Positions 1 through 12,400 of a DNA stretch of 64,000 nt are shown piece after piece. This DNA is from Cunninghamella blakesleeana (lineage: Eukaryota; Mucoromycota; Mucoromycetes; Mucorales; Cunninghamellaceae), in NCBI GenBank assembly GCA_017871115.1, contig JAFCIZ010000005.1, positions 2,154,501 to 2,218,500 on the forward strand, in the 5' to 3' direction. Numbering within the stretch: position 1 is the first letter of the stretch; the number at the start of each line of letters is the position of its first letter. The position numbers and the translations under genes are program-made. The notes below the pieces were generated by a model that ran no database searches, was not told where the DNA came from, and saw only the letters and a program-made list of their open reading frames with translations.

Positions 1-3000
1 GTTACCGTTAGTATTATAATCTGTATCAACCTGATCATTATTTTCTTTATCATTATTTTCTTGAATAGATTGTGTTTCTTCAGTAATAGTTGATGTTGGA
101 GATGGAGATGGAGGGGGAGGGGGAGGTTTAGCTGATATTTTGACAAGGATCACGGTTCCGTTTAAAGATTCATTTTCAGTATAAATACGTACCCCAGCAT
201 TATCAGGTCTAACAACAGTTCGAACTCCCAATGAAGGTGATGTGGTAACGTTGAATCCATATTTAAAAATACTAGCATGTACTCTAATATCCGTACACCA
301 ATTTTGTTCATTCTGTTGATGCTGTTTTGATGGTGAATGTTTTGCAATATAAGACATTGTATATTGGCATGATTCTAAATCATAATCTTCATCCATTACT
401 TTTCCAGCTACACGTCGAATATAAGGTGGACATCCTACATTAGCCATGAATTGTTGTACACGTAAAACAGAACTAGGTACTTCGGAAGTTAATAAACGAA
501 TAATGGAAGAAGGTAATGGAATAGTGCCTGATAAATCCATATGAGATATAAATGTCATGTTGACACCAAGTCGCTGACCTTGGTTATTTTTAATGGTTTG
601 GAAGGTCCACCCATATAAAATTAGCTTGCCACGAATATGGTCTTCTGTTTCAGGAATTAAACTATCAGATACGGTTGAGGAAATAACGTGAATGGTGCCA
701 GAAATTGAATCACTTTCAATATGTGTTAAGACAGCAAAATCACGACTTTGGATTGGAAATATACTTTGCATTTGTAAATACACTAGATATTCTTTTTGAG
801 AAAATCGTTCAACGATTTTTCCTTTTTCAAAATGAGTATCCCCTATTTATATTAAAAAAATAAAAATAATAAATAAGCATATAATTCTTTTTTTATAAAG
901 TCAAAATAATAATATTATTATATATATATATATATATATATATCATTTTACATTTTTTTCTTGCACCAAAGCACTGAACTACAGAACATATTTGTTCAGG
1001 AGACCAATTGCCTTTAATAAAGCCATCACCGCGCAAAATAGGTAAAGTGTAACCTTGAGAAGCTTTAGAATAAAAATCAACACCATCTTGGTGACCAATA
1101 TTTCTCCATTCATCTAAATCAGTAGCAAGTAATCGTTTATAGTTAGCCAAAGCTTCTTTGCGAATATGTTTATGTCGAGCTGATGGATATAATTTTGATG
1201 GTAACTCTATAGAATGTTTTGGACTTTCATCTTCTTGTAGTTGTTGGTTATTATTTTCACTGTTTTTATTGGTGTTATTATTAATCTCTTCTTGTGATTC
1301 TGTAATGGGTATTAAAACTTCTGATGTATTTGTAGAGGGAGGTGGTAAATGAACATCGTCAGCAAAGGTAATTCGTTTTGTATTATGCTGAGTGGATGCT
1401 CCTGACGGCGATCTAGATACACTTAATGATGAATGACGTGGTGGAGGATTAACTAATATTGATGAGCTATTTTTTTTTTAAATAATAATAATAAAGGTAG
1501 TAATAGTTATTTAATAAAATTAATAATTGGTTTTTGACCTATCCTTTTTTTATGTTATTATTATTTGTGTGTGACATTTCACTGTAATTTATGATATGCA
1601 TATATATATATATATATAAATATTAAATATTTATTATTTTTATCTTTTTTTTAAAAAAAATAATACGTACCTAGATGAAAGAGTTTTTACTGATGGTGAC
1701 ATAATAGAAGGTCGTTTTTGTTGTGAGAAAGCAGAAAGTGGATTTAATGAATTAGACCTTTGTTGTTGATAGGAAGGGGTGGGAGAAGATACATCATGTT
1801 GTTTCAAAGTTGTTCTAGCTTTTTGTTGTAAATATTCATCTATAGATGCAAGAATTAAAGGTTTTCTAGCTAATGACTTTTTAGTTAATCCTGGAATCCA
1901 CCCGCGAACTACTTCTTCAGTAATAAAAGTAACGTGAGTTGATGGTGGCGATGTTGGTAATGCTTTTAATATCCATCCTTGCAACTAAAAATAAAATAAT
2001 ATATATAAAAATAAGATGAAATGGTTATTAAAGCATTCAGCTCATTACTTTTTTTTTTTCTACATACGATTATTTTTCATATTTTATTTTATAATATTCA
2101 TATATACCTTGACATTATTTCTAACACGTCCAGATACTTTGGGCATTTTATTGGTTTCTACGCTGGTACAAGCAAATACAATCATCCCATCATTAGAACA
2201 GTCAATTTTTTCTACCAATGTCAAATCATATGGTCTGTTTCAGATAAATAAAATATATAAATGTAAATTAATATAAAACCGATTTTAATGCCGCTTTTTT
2301 TTTAAAAAAAATTATATAATTAATTTAAATACCTTGAATTACCGCTTGAACGATATGCTTCATAAGTAATAGATGTTGTTTCATTTAAATTTTCTACTAG
2401 ACTTCCATCTTCAAACCTAATATATAAATAAAAAATAATAATACAAAATCAATTAATTAATCAGTATATACGTATAATAAATATAAGAACAAGTTTAAAA
2501 ATTTACATGTCATCCCATAAGCGACGCATCCCAATAACATGAAAGATGGATTGAGGACTAAAACCATGAATAGTAGTTTCTCCCTTAAAAACAGCCAATT
2601 TTTCATTACTGGACTGTTTTTGAAGCATATGGACGACTACACCACTTTTATGTTTAAGAGCCTTTTTCCATCCCGTTTGACTATAAAGTTGACGTACCGA
2701 AGTAATAGCTTTCTCTGCTTGATAAATATGATAACTTGATTCGTTAATTAAAGTAGAAGATTGAAGAAAGGTACTTGAAGAAGAAGAAGATAATGGTTGA
2801 TGAATAGAAGATGAATAAGGAGAAAGGGAAGAAAAAGTGGTTGATTTATTATTATTATTATTTGAAGAATGGGCTGACCAAGAATAGTTTGGGTGATGAT
2901 CTTCATCATCATCACTAAATGGGTATATAGCACGTGTATTATTTGATATGACTGTTGGTGGTGAAGAAGTTATATGTGGTGATAATAAATGTAAGTGTTT

Positions 3001-3129
3001 GGAATCAAGGTCCGATTCAGCTTCAGTAAATCCACTATCCCTGTCATGAAGATTACTTGTCTTTAAATACTCAGAAGAGGCTGTAGAAAAAGAAGTGGAG
3101 TTAAATTGTCTAGTCGTATTATATCCCAT
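1..3129 (-). CDS. Double START-domain lipid-transfer-like protein (3' end outside window)
   Basis: Exons (minus): 2507-3129, 2333-2416, 2108-2234, 1671-1984, 952-1466 and 842 to beyond position 1. All junctions are GT-AG and the phase is kept, giving 835 codons with no stop before the edge, so the C-terminus is missing. The first ~150 residues are Ser/Asn-rich and probably disordered. A START-type domain follows at about residues 150-330 (GWKKALKHKSG, FKGETTIHG, WDDMFEDG, VRGWIPGLTKKS). After a low-complexity linker a second START-like domain covers about 485-700 (FYSKASQGYTLPILRG, YLQMQSIFPIQSRDF, ILYGWTF). START domains bind sterols, phospholipids or ceramides in a helix-grip fold and usually move them between membranes. 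A Pro-rich run follows near the edge. The ligand cannot be told from sequence. It is divergently transcribed from phosphomannomutase. Confidence 0.85.
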
Positions 3130-3467
3130 TTACATGAAAACTATTGTTTTATTTGATTATATATAAAATGTGAGAGAGAGAGAGAGGAAGAGAGAAAAGG
3201 GATTTAATAATATATTAAAAAAAAATTGTAAAAAAATTTATTGCAGTACCTACTCTAATTTTTTTTCATCAATTATAAAATTTAAACACCGTATATTTCT
3301 TTTATTGGTTTTAACCAAATTTAGCTGATTTGCCAAAAAATGAAATGTCGGAGATCAAACATTAGCCCTATTTTTATAAAATCAAAGCTAAACGTGTTTG
3401 ATTTTCGTTCTTTTTCTTTTCTTTTTTTTCCCATTTTTTTCTTTTTATAATCTAATAAATTAAAAAC
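3130..3467. promoter_or_regulatory. Shared promoter between START gene and PMM
   Basis: A 338-bp gap separates two divergent start codons and must hold both promoters. It carries a GA-rich run near 3174-3200, an ATTGG (inverted CCAAT) at about 3304, and pyrimidine-rich sequence just before the PMM start. No clear TATA box was chosen for either side. Confidence 0.5.
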
Positions 3468-4704
3468 ATGTCTACCGTACTTCCTTTCAGTGAACGTAAA
3501 TACCCTGATACCCTTGTATTATTTGATGTCGATGGTACTTTAACTCCTGCACGCCAAGTAAGTTTATTATTTTATTTCATAATAACAGTAATAATAAAAA
3601 GAGCAGTAATAATCAAAAGGTGAACATATAACTTTTGATTGTTGAATTGACATTCCATCTATTTTCTATTTTTTATTTTATTCTAGTCAGTTTCTAATGA
3701 AGTATTAGCTACTCTTGAAGAACTCCGTAAAAAAGTAGTTATTGGTTTTGTTGGTGGATCTGATCTTGTTAAACAAGAAGAACAACTTGGTAGTAATGGT
3801 AAATGAATAATAAAATGATGATGATAAGGATAAATTAGGAATGGTGAAAAGATCTATTTCTATGATTTTTATTTATTTATTGATATTAATATTGTTTATT
3901 TTTATTATTAATTTATTATAGTACTTCAACTCTTTGATTATTGTTTCCCTGAAAATGGTTTAACTGCTTTTCGTCTTGGTGAAAAATTAGAATCTCAGGT
4001 AATACACAGACTGTCAAAATAAATATTATTAAAAAAGGAAAGAGAAAGAGAAAATACGTGGCAATATATATATTTATTTTATTTTTATATTTATAATTTA
4101 GAGTTTTATTGGATGGATTGGTGAAGAAGAATATGCCAAATTGGTTAATTTCTGTTTACGTTATATTGCCGATATGAAAATACCAAAGAAACGGTAAGTT
4201 AATACAAGATAATATATACATACATATATATGTATTATCAAAAAACATGATAATAATGATAACGGTGATTAATTATTTATTATAATTTTATTTTTATTTT
4301 TATTTTTTAGTGGTACTTTTATCGAATTTCGTAATGGTATGATTAATGTATCCCCCGTTGGCCGTAACTGTTCCCATGAAGAACGTAATGAATTTGAAAA
4401 ATTTGATTTAGAACATAAATTACGTGAAAAGTTTGTAGCCGCTTTGAAAAAAGAATTCTCTCATTTATCTTTAACTTATTCCATTGGCGGTCAAATTTCC
4501 TTCGATGTCTTTCCTACTGGATGGGATAAAACCTTTAGTTTGGGTAGAGTAAAAAAAGATAATTTCAAAACTATTCATTTCTTTGGTGATAAGACTTTCG
4601 AAGGTGGTAACGATTATGAAATTTATAACCATCCTGATGTTACTGGTCATTCTGTCAAGAGTCCTGAAGATACTGTCCGTATTCTTAAAGAATTATTCCC
4701 TTAG
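3468..4704 (+). CDS. SEC53: Phosphomannomutase
   Basis: Exons 3468-3557, 3687-3798, 3922-3998, 4102-4193 and 4311-4704 give 254 aa, the length of yeast Sec53 and close to human PMM2. The enzyme converts mannose-6-phosphate to mannose-1-phosphate in the cytosol, feeding GDP-mannose synthesis for N-glycans, O-mannosylation and GPI anchors. The HAD-type nucleophile motif is near the N-terminus ([12 protein letters not shown], Asp20 and Asp22). The substrate-binding cap is marked by [11 protein letters not shown] and NVSPVGR, and the C-terminal metal-binding region by [15 protein letters not shown]. The start is the first ATG after a pyrimidine-rich leader. All introns are short and AT-rich. Confidence 0.97.
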
Positions 4705-4932
4705 ATATATTTATTTATTTAAATCATTATTTCTTTTCATTTATTTTTAGTTTCAATTAAACTAATAAAACAAATATTTATTTATATATAAAAAAATGAT
4801 TGCTTAGTACTAACTATAAATGATAGAGTTTTCGTAACACAAGAAATGATCTTTTTTTTTTCTTTCTTTTGGCGGATATGTATATAAAAGAATAATTTAA
4901 AAAATAAATAAATAAATAAATAAATAATGATA

Positions 4933-4965
<33 letters not shown>

Positions 4966-5065
4966 ATATATAATTTTGTGTGTATATATATATATATGGA
5001 AAAGTCAAAAAAAAAAAAAATATATACATGATATATATAAATAAAAATTAAAAATGCCTATTATT
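4705..5065. repeat. Convergent 3' region with simple repeats
   Basis: This stretch lies between the convergent 3' ends of PMM and the MSP gene. It contains AAAT repeats (about 4898-4926), ATA/AAT trinucleotide repeats (about 4938-4966), a short TA run (4984-4997) and A-tracts. No gene was seen here. Confidence 0.7.
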
Positions 5066-6703
5066 TTAAACAAAACGTATACTGATTCTTGTTTTTCTTT
5101 CTACTACTTGATCAGGCCATCTTTCTAATAGCATTTCCAACCATTTTCTTCTTGTTGATTCTTTCAATTGATTTACCCAAGCTTCTACCTGAGTTCCTCT
5201 TTGTATTACAGCCCAACGTACCAAGATTTTATCTTTTAATAATTCTCCAGGATTTAAAGGTGGTACTTGATTTAAAAATAGTAAAATATCAGAATGAGAT
5301 TGCCCTCTATTTATTTTTCCAGCACTTGGTCGAACAAAATATCTTTCTGTGCTTGTTGTTGATGCTGTAGGTATATAAGAAGAGGAAGGGTTTATATTAA
5401 AAAGATGATGATTGGATGAAGATGAGGATTTACGTCTTTTTGGAATTAAAACAGAATTACTTGTTAAAAATTTAAAAATAATAATATGGTCTTCAGGAAT
5501 AGCATTTTCTAATGAAAAGGTAATGGTTTGACCGCGTTGTAAAGGTGAATGAAACGTTAACCTGGATTTATGTAAAGGCAAAGAAGGTAGTATACTTTGT
5601 TGTTGACGATAAAGAGAATCTGGCGAAGTAGTTAATGGTAAAGTTGTATAAATAGTAGGTATATTGTCTGTATTATTTTTATTATCATCATTGATAATTA
5701 AGCTTTGAACTGATTTTTTATTAGCATTAGTAGAATCGAAAGGTTGTACAATAACGTTCAAATAAGGTGGAGAAGGAGGTGGAGCGGGAGGTTCGTTACG
5801 AAAACGTGGGACTGGGCTGGGTTCCACAAACATGACCTTCGGAGCGGCATACCAAGACTCATCCATAAAGTTATTATTTATATCTTTATCCAACTTGTCA
5901 TTATTATTATCATCAGCATCATCTTTATTACTTAATTTTAAATGACTATCGTCAGGAGGTGTTGATAATAAAGTAGATGAAGATGAGCCTTCCAAATCAC
6001 TAAATCCAACTTGACGTTTATTATTATTATTATTATTATTGTTATTATAATCCAATGAACCAATGGATGAAAAAGAATGTCTATTATTGATACCGTCACG
6101 ATGTTGTACACGCATTAAATATAATCTTCTTTCTTTTCGCCTTCTTTTTTGTTCAGCTAATTCTTGTTCAGATTCTCCACCATGATTTACTAATATACCA
6201 TTTAAATTTTTTTTATTACTATTAGGATAAATGATGGATTGTTCATAAAGAGAGGGAGGGTTATTATTGTTATTATCTATAAAAGAAATTGTTTCTGTTG
6301 TCAGCGTATGATTATTTGTTTCTATTTCATTCAAGGAAGAAACAGGTGATGTTTTGTTATTGTCACGGTTCCGAGTCAAGTATTGAGTAGGCGACATCAA
6401 GAATTTATTCCATTTTATTTTAGAAGAAGTAGAAGAAGTGATAGAAGAGTTAGAAGACTTGATTGTTAAAGTATCAAAGGAATCCATTTTTTTTTTCTTT
6501 TTAGTAGTGATAGGAGTTGCGGTTGGTATTAAACTTTTAAAATTTTGCCATATTGTACTTTTTGTTTCAGCTTCCTTTTCTTTTTTGAATAGTGGCCAAA
6601 TGGTGGCACCACCTCCACTTGTTAATGATAAATAAGATCTCCCACTTTTAGCGCTAACTGTACTTTTTTGGCTGTAAACTGAGGTTGCGTATTGCTTGGT
6701 CAT
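5066..6703 (-). CDS. MSP/VAP-like domain protein with long disordered N-terminus
   Basis: Single-exon 545-aa reading frame. Residues 1-300 are basic, Ser/Asn-rich and contain poly-Asn and a Pro-rich segment (PPAPPPSPP). The C-terminal third reads as a major sperm protein fold: LTFHSPLQRGQTITFSLENA at about 382-401, then FKFLTSN, then YFVRPSAGKINRGQS at about 455-469, then KDKILVRW. VAP-type MSP domains bind FFAT motifs at ER contact sites. Here the strand that carries FKFLTSN is separated from YFVRP by about 40 residues of Ser-rich insertion. No C-terminal transmembrane helix is visible, so it is not a typical tail-anchored VAP. The start is the ATG after an in-frame stop, and the family assignment rests on the conserved core only. 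Confidence 0.8.
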   Translation of the reverse strand: MTKQYATSVYSQKSTVSAKSGRSYLSLTSGGGATIWPLFKKEKEAETKSTIWQNFKSLIPTATPITTKKKKKMDSFDTLTIKSSNSSITSSTSSKIKWNKFLMSPTQYLTRNRDNNKTSPVSSLNEIETNNHTLTTETISFIDNNNNNPPSLYEQSIIYPNSNKKNLNGILVNHGGESEQELAEQKRRRKERRLYLMRVQHRDGINNRHSFSSIGSLDYNNNNNNNNNKRQVGFSDLEGSSSSTLLSTPPDDSHLKLSNKDDADDNNNDKLDKDINNNFMDESWYAAPKVMFVEPSPVPRFRNEPPAPPPSPPYLNVIVQPFDSTNANKKSVQSLIINDDNKNNTDNIPTIYTTLPLTTSPDSLYRQQQSILPSLPLHKSRLTFHSPLQRGQTITFSLENAIPEDHIIIFKFLTSNSVLIPKRRKSSSSSNHHLFNINPSSSYIPTASTTSTERYFVRPSAGKINRGQSHSDILLFLNQVPPLNPGELLKDKILVRWAVIQRGTQVEAWVNQLKESTRRKWLEMLLERWPDQVVERKTRISIRFV

Positions 6704-7631
6704 AATAGTACCTATCTAACTGTTTATTTATTTTAAAAAGTAAGGGAAAAAAGAAAGAAAGATAAAAAAAAAAAAATAAGGGGCCATTATATATAAGAAA
6801 CGTTTGATTTTAACTCCGCTTTTTTTTTTTTCTCTTGGTATTATCTTTAATAATAATAGAATCATATAATGATTCCTTCTATAATAAGCAAACTGCTTCT
6901 TTTTTTAATTATTGTCATTAAATTAGTAAAGTGGTAGCAATAATGGTAACGATAATAAGACTTTTTTTTTATTTAATATGTCAATAAAATAAAATAAAAT
7001 AAAAAATATTAAAGAATGACATAATAATTAAATCTTGTAACAGTTTAATTTTTTGTTTTTTTGTTTTTTTGTTTTGTTTGTTTATATTTTGGAAACAAGC
7101 GTATAGAATAGATTGATAGACTTTTTTTCTTTTTTAATAACTGAAAAAAAAAGGACTTCCGAGATAGGTACGATTTAGGAAAGTTACAATGCTATATATA
7201 TATAAGCTAATATTGCATAAAATATACTTTTTTCTTCTTCTTCGGTGTTAGAAAAACCTTTTTTTTATTTTATTATTGTTATAGTTCATTGATTTTGTAT
7301 TATAATAATAATGAATTAAATAATAAAAAGTCATTGTTTAAAAGATTAATATTTATTTTAAAAAAAGTATTATTATTTTAGTTTAATTTATTTGTTTACA
7401 TTTTTTATAATCACTAAAAAAGAAAGTTCAAGTACGTAAAGTATGTATGTAGTCATTTTATTCTTGCTTCAAATTAGTATGTAAATAAAATGATCATCAA
7501 ACGAATAAAATTAACCAATATATACCTTAAAAAAATTGACGGGCTTTTAATGTTTTGACATAACCGACTTTTTTTTTTTTTTTTTTTTTTTTTTTCAAAA
7601 AAAAAGTTCCTTTTCCTTATTGTTTTTCAAT
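6704..7631. promoter_or_regulatory. Divergent intergenic region, MSP gene / DEAD-box gene
   Basis: This 928-bp stretch is AT-rich with many homopolymer runs, including 27 consecutive T residues at 7569-7595 just upstream of the helicase start. It must hold both promoters. I saw no additional gene. Confidence 0.5.
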
Positions 7632-9154
7632 ATGTTTATTAAGAAATACATTGTATCTATTAAAAATAATCGTTTTTATACTACTTTTCAGGTAAAATAG
7701 TATTTCAATAGATGTTGATTTATAAAAAAAATATATACCTTTTTATTATTAATCTAATTACGATTATGATTTATTACTATTATAATTATTTGTTTATTTA
7801 TTTTATAAAAACTAAGTCTTTAGGAATACCTAAGCATACAATAACTAATTTAAAAACATGTTTTGGTATTGATCAACCTACCTTATCGCAAGCACAGTTT
7901 ATTCCACCTATTATAGCGGGAAAAGATGTCATATTAAGAGATACAACAGGAACTGGTAAATCATTTGGAATAGCTTTAGCTTTAACTAGTGAACACCATA
8001 GTCGTCAACCTTCTTTATATATCACACCAAATCAAGAATTAGCTCATCAAATTAATTATTGGTTACAACAATTAAATAATAATGATAAAAATCCATCCAA
8101 TATTATCGTTGATACGCCGGCTCATTTATTAGAGCAATTCAATCATCGTGGCTCTACTTCTTTTTCTTTAAAAGATATCCAATGTATTGTAATTGATGAA
8201 GTGGATCAGGCTCTACGTTTACCTAAAAGACACGCTCCTCTAAAACAACAAAAAATGAGACAGTTACATCCGAAACCAACTCAACTTCTTTTAAATGCTA
8301 TATTATCACATCATCAACAACAAACTAAAAATAAAGGTATATTAAAACCACAAATCGTCGTTTCTTCAGCTACTTTAAATCGTCCTTTACGTTATTGGTT
8401 GCAACAAGAAGGTTGGGTAAAAGACCCTGTTTTTATTGATATCACTCGTGGTCATCAGATACCTTCTTCTTCTTCTTTAATCGAAAATGCAACGAATACA
8501 ACAACAATACCTTCTCTTTCTGTAAATCATTATTGTCTTTTATTGGATGAAGATTCTATTCGAAATATAAAATCACCATCGCTCATCAACGAAAAAGAAG
8601 GGGAGGAATTGGAATCTTCTAATAGTAATAATAATGATCAAAAATCTCTAAATTTTGATGATACAGATGATAGAATGATTGATAGTATTTCCATTTTGCA
8701 TCAAGTAGAACAACCATGGATGAAAAATAGTATATTGTTTGTAGATAATTCAATTAGTATAAAGAATATTCAACAACAATTAGCCTCATATAACATCATT
8801 GCAAAGGATATAAGAGAGGCTGTTACCAATCACCGTCATCATCACCATTCATCCAAAGAAAAGGAAAATGAGTGTGAAAGAAAAAATACTTTTTGGATAG
8901 CCACAGAGTTTACTGCTAGAGGGATCGATTTACCAAATATATCACATGTCTTTATTTTAGGAAACCCTAGCTCCATATCAAGTTACTTACACATGGCAGG
9001 GAGAACGGGTAGATTAGGGCAAAATCATTATCAAAATGGCTGTGAAGGAAAAGTTATTAGTTTAATAAGAGATCATGGGAAATCAGAAGCTAAAATGTTA
9101 AATATGTATAAATTAATGAATATAGACGTTAAACCATTAGAGCATGTAGAATAG
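7632..9154 (+). CDS. Mitochondrial DEAD-box-type RNA helicase (DEVD variant)
   Basis: Exon 1 is 7632-7691 and exon 2 is 7817-9154, giving 465 aa. The first exon encodes 20 residues (MFIKKYIVSIKNNRFYTTFQ) that are basic and hydroxylated with no acidic residue, which suits a mitochondrial presequence. The longer open frame that starts at 7712 lies inside the intron. Helicase motifs in order: Q-motif (QPTLSQ), motif I (TGTGKS, residues 64-69), Ia (PNQELAHQ), II (DEVD, 147-150), III (SAT), V (TEFTARGIDLP) and VI (HMAGRTGR). Motif II reads DEVD instead of DEAD. The protein probably remodels RNA or ribosomal RNPs in mitochondria, as Mrh4-type helicases do, but orthology was not tested. There are Asn/Asp-rich and His-rich insertions between the two RecA lobes. 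Confidence 0.88.
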
Positions 9155-9437
9155 TAATAATATATAAAAAAAATCACCATCATCATCATTCAATTATATA
9201 CCATGTCATAGATTAATAATAATGATAATAATAATTATAAAATAAAATAAAATATAAAAAAATAAATACAAACTTTTACAAGCACGATTTATTTTATTTT
9301 CAATTTTTAATAAATTCTACATTTAATTAATAATAAATAGCAGATAGATAAAGTCCTGTATAAAAAATAGCAATAAAAAAATTATTTTACAAATAGCATT
9401 AAAATAGATTTCTGTTTTTTAAACAAATAATTTATAT

Positions 9438-12400
9438 TCAAATAAAACTCGATAAGGATTCTTCTTGGTTTTTCATGGCATCTTTTGGACAATCACGTAA
9501 AACTTGAATAAAGAACGCTTTCATTTGGATTGATTCATCATCTCTTTTATCAGAAAATAATTCTATTATTTTGAAAATGCGTCGAACAATCTATTATTAT
9601 TAAGATAAATAAATAAAAGCAAAAGTAAAAGGTATAATTAAAATAAAGACTAAAATAAATATAACCCATTAATATATAATTAATAAACTTACTTGTTTTT
9701 GATAATCAGACCCTTTTGCTTCAGAAATAGAATATACTAGTAAATAGTTTGTTTCAGCCAATTGTATATCTTCCAAAGTAAATTCTCGATCATGGTTATT
9801 TTCTAAAGATTGAGACCAAAGTTTGGATAATATTTGTCGAATGACGGTACATAAAGCATATTGTATACATAAAGCACTATTCTCTTGTTCCATTCCATCG
9901 ATAATAATTAAAATATCCAAAAGACGAAGGGTCCACCCAAGACATTCTGTTGTATAGTTTTTTTCCTTGTTAATCTGTAGTTGCTGTTGATGATATAAAG
10001 TATCTGATATAATATTCCAACATTCTATGCCAACTTTTTTATCCAAAGTAACTGTACCTGATTTTCCAAGTAATAATGTTAATTGTAGAATCACATCTGT
10101 CATCCATCTTTGAATATCTGGTACCTTTTTTAAACTACATAATTCCATCATAGCAACTACTCTATTGTAAATGGTGGAGGTATGAGAGGCGAACCAATCT
10201 TTTATCTCCATATTTTTAAGTAAAGTTTTCATACTAAGGATACTAATATTGACCGATAAACATATCGTTTCCATATCTGCATCTACATCGTCTAATAGTG
10301 TATAAGTAATATGCTGTTTAATGAGGTTTTGAATAGATACTATGTAATGTTGTTTACTTTCATCAAGATTCGTTAAATCAGTTGGTAAATGATTTTTTAC
10401 TGTTTTCAAAAATGTTTTCTAAAAATGTATAATAAGTACACAAATCAAAATAAAATATAAATATAAATAATTTACAAAAAATAAAATGCATAAATACTTG
10501 TGGATTTTTCTTTCCCTTTCTTTTTTATTTTTTATTTTTTTAATTTACCTGGGTATTCTTGGAAAATGAGTTAAATGATTTAATATAAGCTTCAAGAAGT
10601 TCCAAAGCGCGCACATCAGATATGGACATTTTTTTAGTGACAGCATCCATACCTCTTCGTTTAATATGATTTTGCTTAGTTTGATTTAATAATCCACTAA
10701 GATCTAATAATTTACCAATACCAGCTTCATCAACAAAATTATCTATAAGTGATGATTCCTTTATATTGCTATTAATAGTAGCAGCAGTAGCAGTAGAAGC
10801 TGTAAGACCATGACCAAGTTCAGATAAAACATATTCAGAAAGAGAAACGGAAGTAGCAGCATGTTTTGAAGCAGCTGTAAAGCAAAGAAGGCGTATTTCA
10901 TTTGATATTTTTGAAATCTGGCTAAGAAGAGGGAACCAGTTGACAGGAGGGAGAGGGCCATTAGTATCGCGTAAACTTGATAAAAGAATGTGTACATAAA
11001 TAGCAACATGATCTGGTAATACCATATTTACTTTTTGATAATTTTGTATTGTATCTGATAAACTATCAAATAAGGCCCTTAAATAACTTGTATTGTTGTT
11101 TAATCGCCCATAAGTCTTGGGTTCAGCCGATGTTAATATGCTAGTTGAGGCTACCATGGATGCTGGACTATTACTCTTTTTCAGCCGTTCTATATAATCT
11201 ACCACCTCACCACAAACTACTGCTGATATACGCCCACATTTTAAGTTACCAGTCGATTGGTTATTTTCTACACCAGCTAGTTTCATTAAAATATCAATAA
11301 GCGGTTTACGTGTATCAGAGTTGTACAGCTTTACCTCTTTTTCAAGTAGTTCATAATCTGCAACAGACGTATGTAAATAATCGGCACCAAGTAGTGTACC
11401 AAGACATAAAGCTGCAGGAATTCGTAGTCTACTAGCTGAATCATCTGTACTAATAGCTTGTACTTTGGATAAAAATAATTTATTAAAGTCTTGTGTAGAT
11501 TCATTTTTGTTGCTGCTAATAAGATATAAACGAGAAAACCTTGATAAAGGAATATCAAAATGATAAATACTTTGTATCATTTTTTCCTAAGTAAATAAAA
11601 AATCACATACGTAAATGTTATTATTATTACTATTATTAGTATTGCTTTTCTAAATTTGATTTTCTTTTTCTTTTTTAAGTTATGAATGAAAGTAAAAACT
11701 TCTATACGCTCGATATATCACTTACATCTTTCGAAGCTCTGGAGGCTACATTGATCAATAGATTTAAAGTATCCTCATCAGGACTTTGAATACCATAAGC
11801 ACACACCCAAGGAGCGCCTAATAAGAGACCTTGGTTCACCGTTCTTCCATGTTTATAGTTTTCCAATTGCTTTCTAGCAATATCATAAACTGTACTCATA
11901 TCATCGCGATTCATTTTAGAAGCCCACCCCATCATAATTCCTAAGCAAGTGCTGTCAGATAATGCATTGGTATCATCTTGATTACAATAATTGATTAATT
12001 CAGAATTACCATGCACAGATAATACTTCAATGGTGGAAGATTTGGTTGGCCAAGTAGCAAGTACAGAAGTGAGACGAGCAGCTGCGAACCCACTTGAGAA
12101 ATGTATTAAATCTAATTCTCGTTTAGTATGTCGACATTTCGTGACAAGACGTAAAAGATGATTTAAAATATCAGTGGTCATTTTATCGTTAATAACAACA
12201 CATTCAGAAATATAGCCTAGACATACACGTGCTGCATACTGAACTTCTTCACTTGTAATTAATAATGGTTGGAAACTTGAAGCATCCTCAGCGAGATATT
12301 TTGAGGTAATTACATCGATTAATTGAACTGCACATTTTGTTGCACAAGAAGGAATGATTTCGTATAGTTTCGACACCATCCCTGTATAATAATAAAAACA

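Noticed and set aside
3799..3921. C-box-like ATGATGA in PMM intron 2
   Set aside because: No D box or closing stem. It looks like a simple ATG repeat.
7712..7816. ORF start of the helicase at 7712
   Set aside because: This lies inside an intron. The upstream 60-nt exon gives a better N-terminus and a canonical donor.
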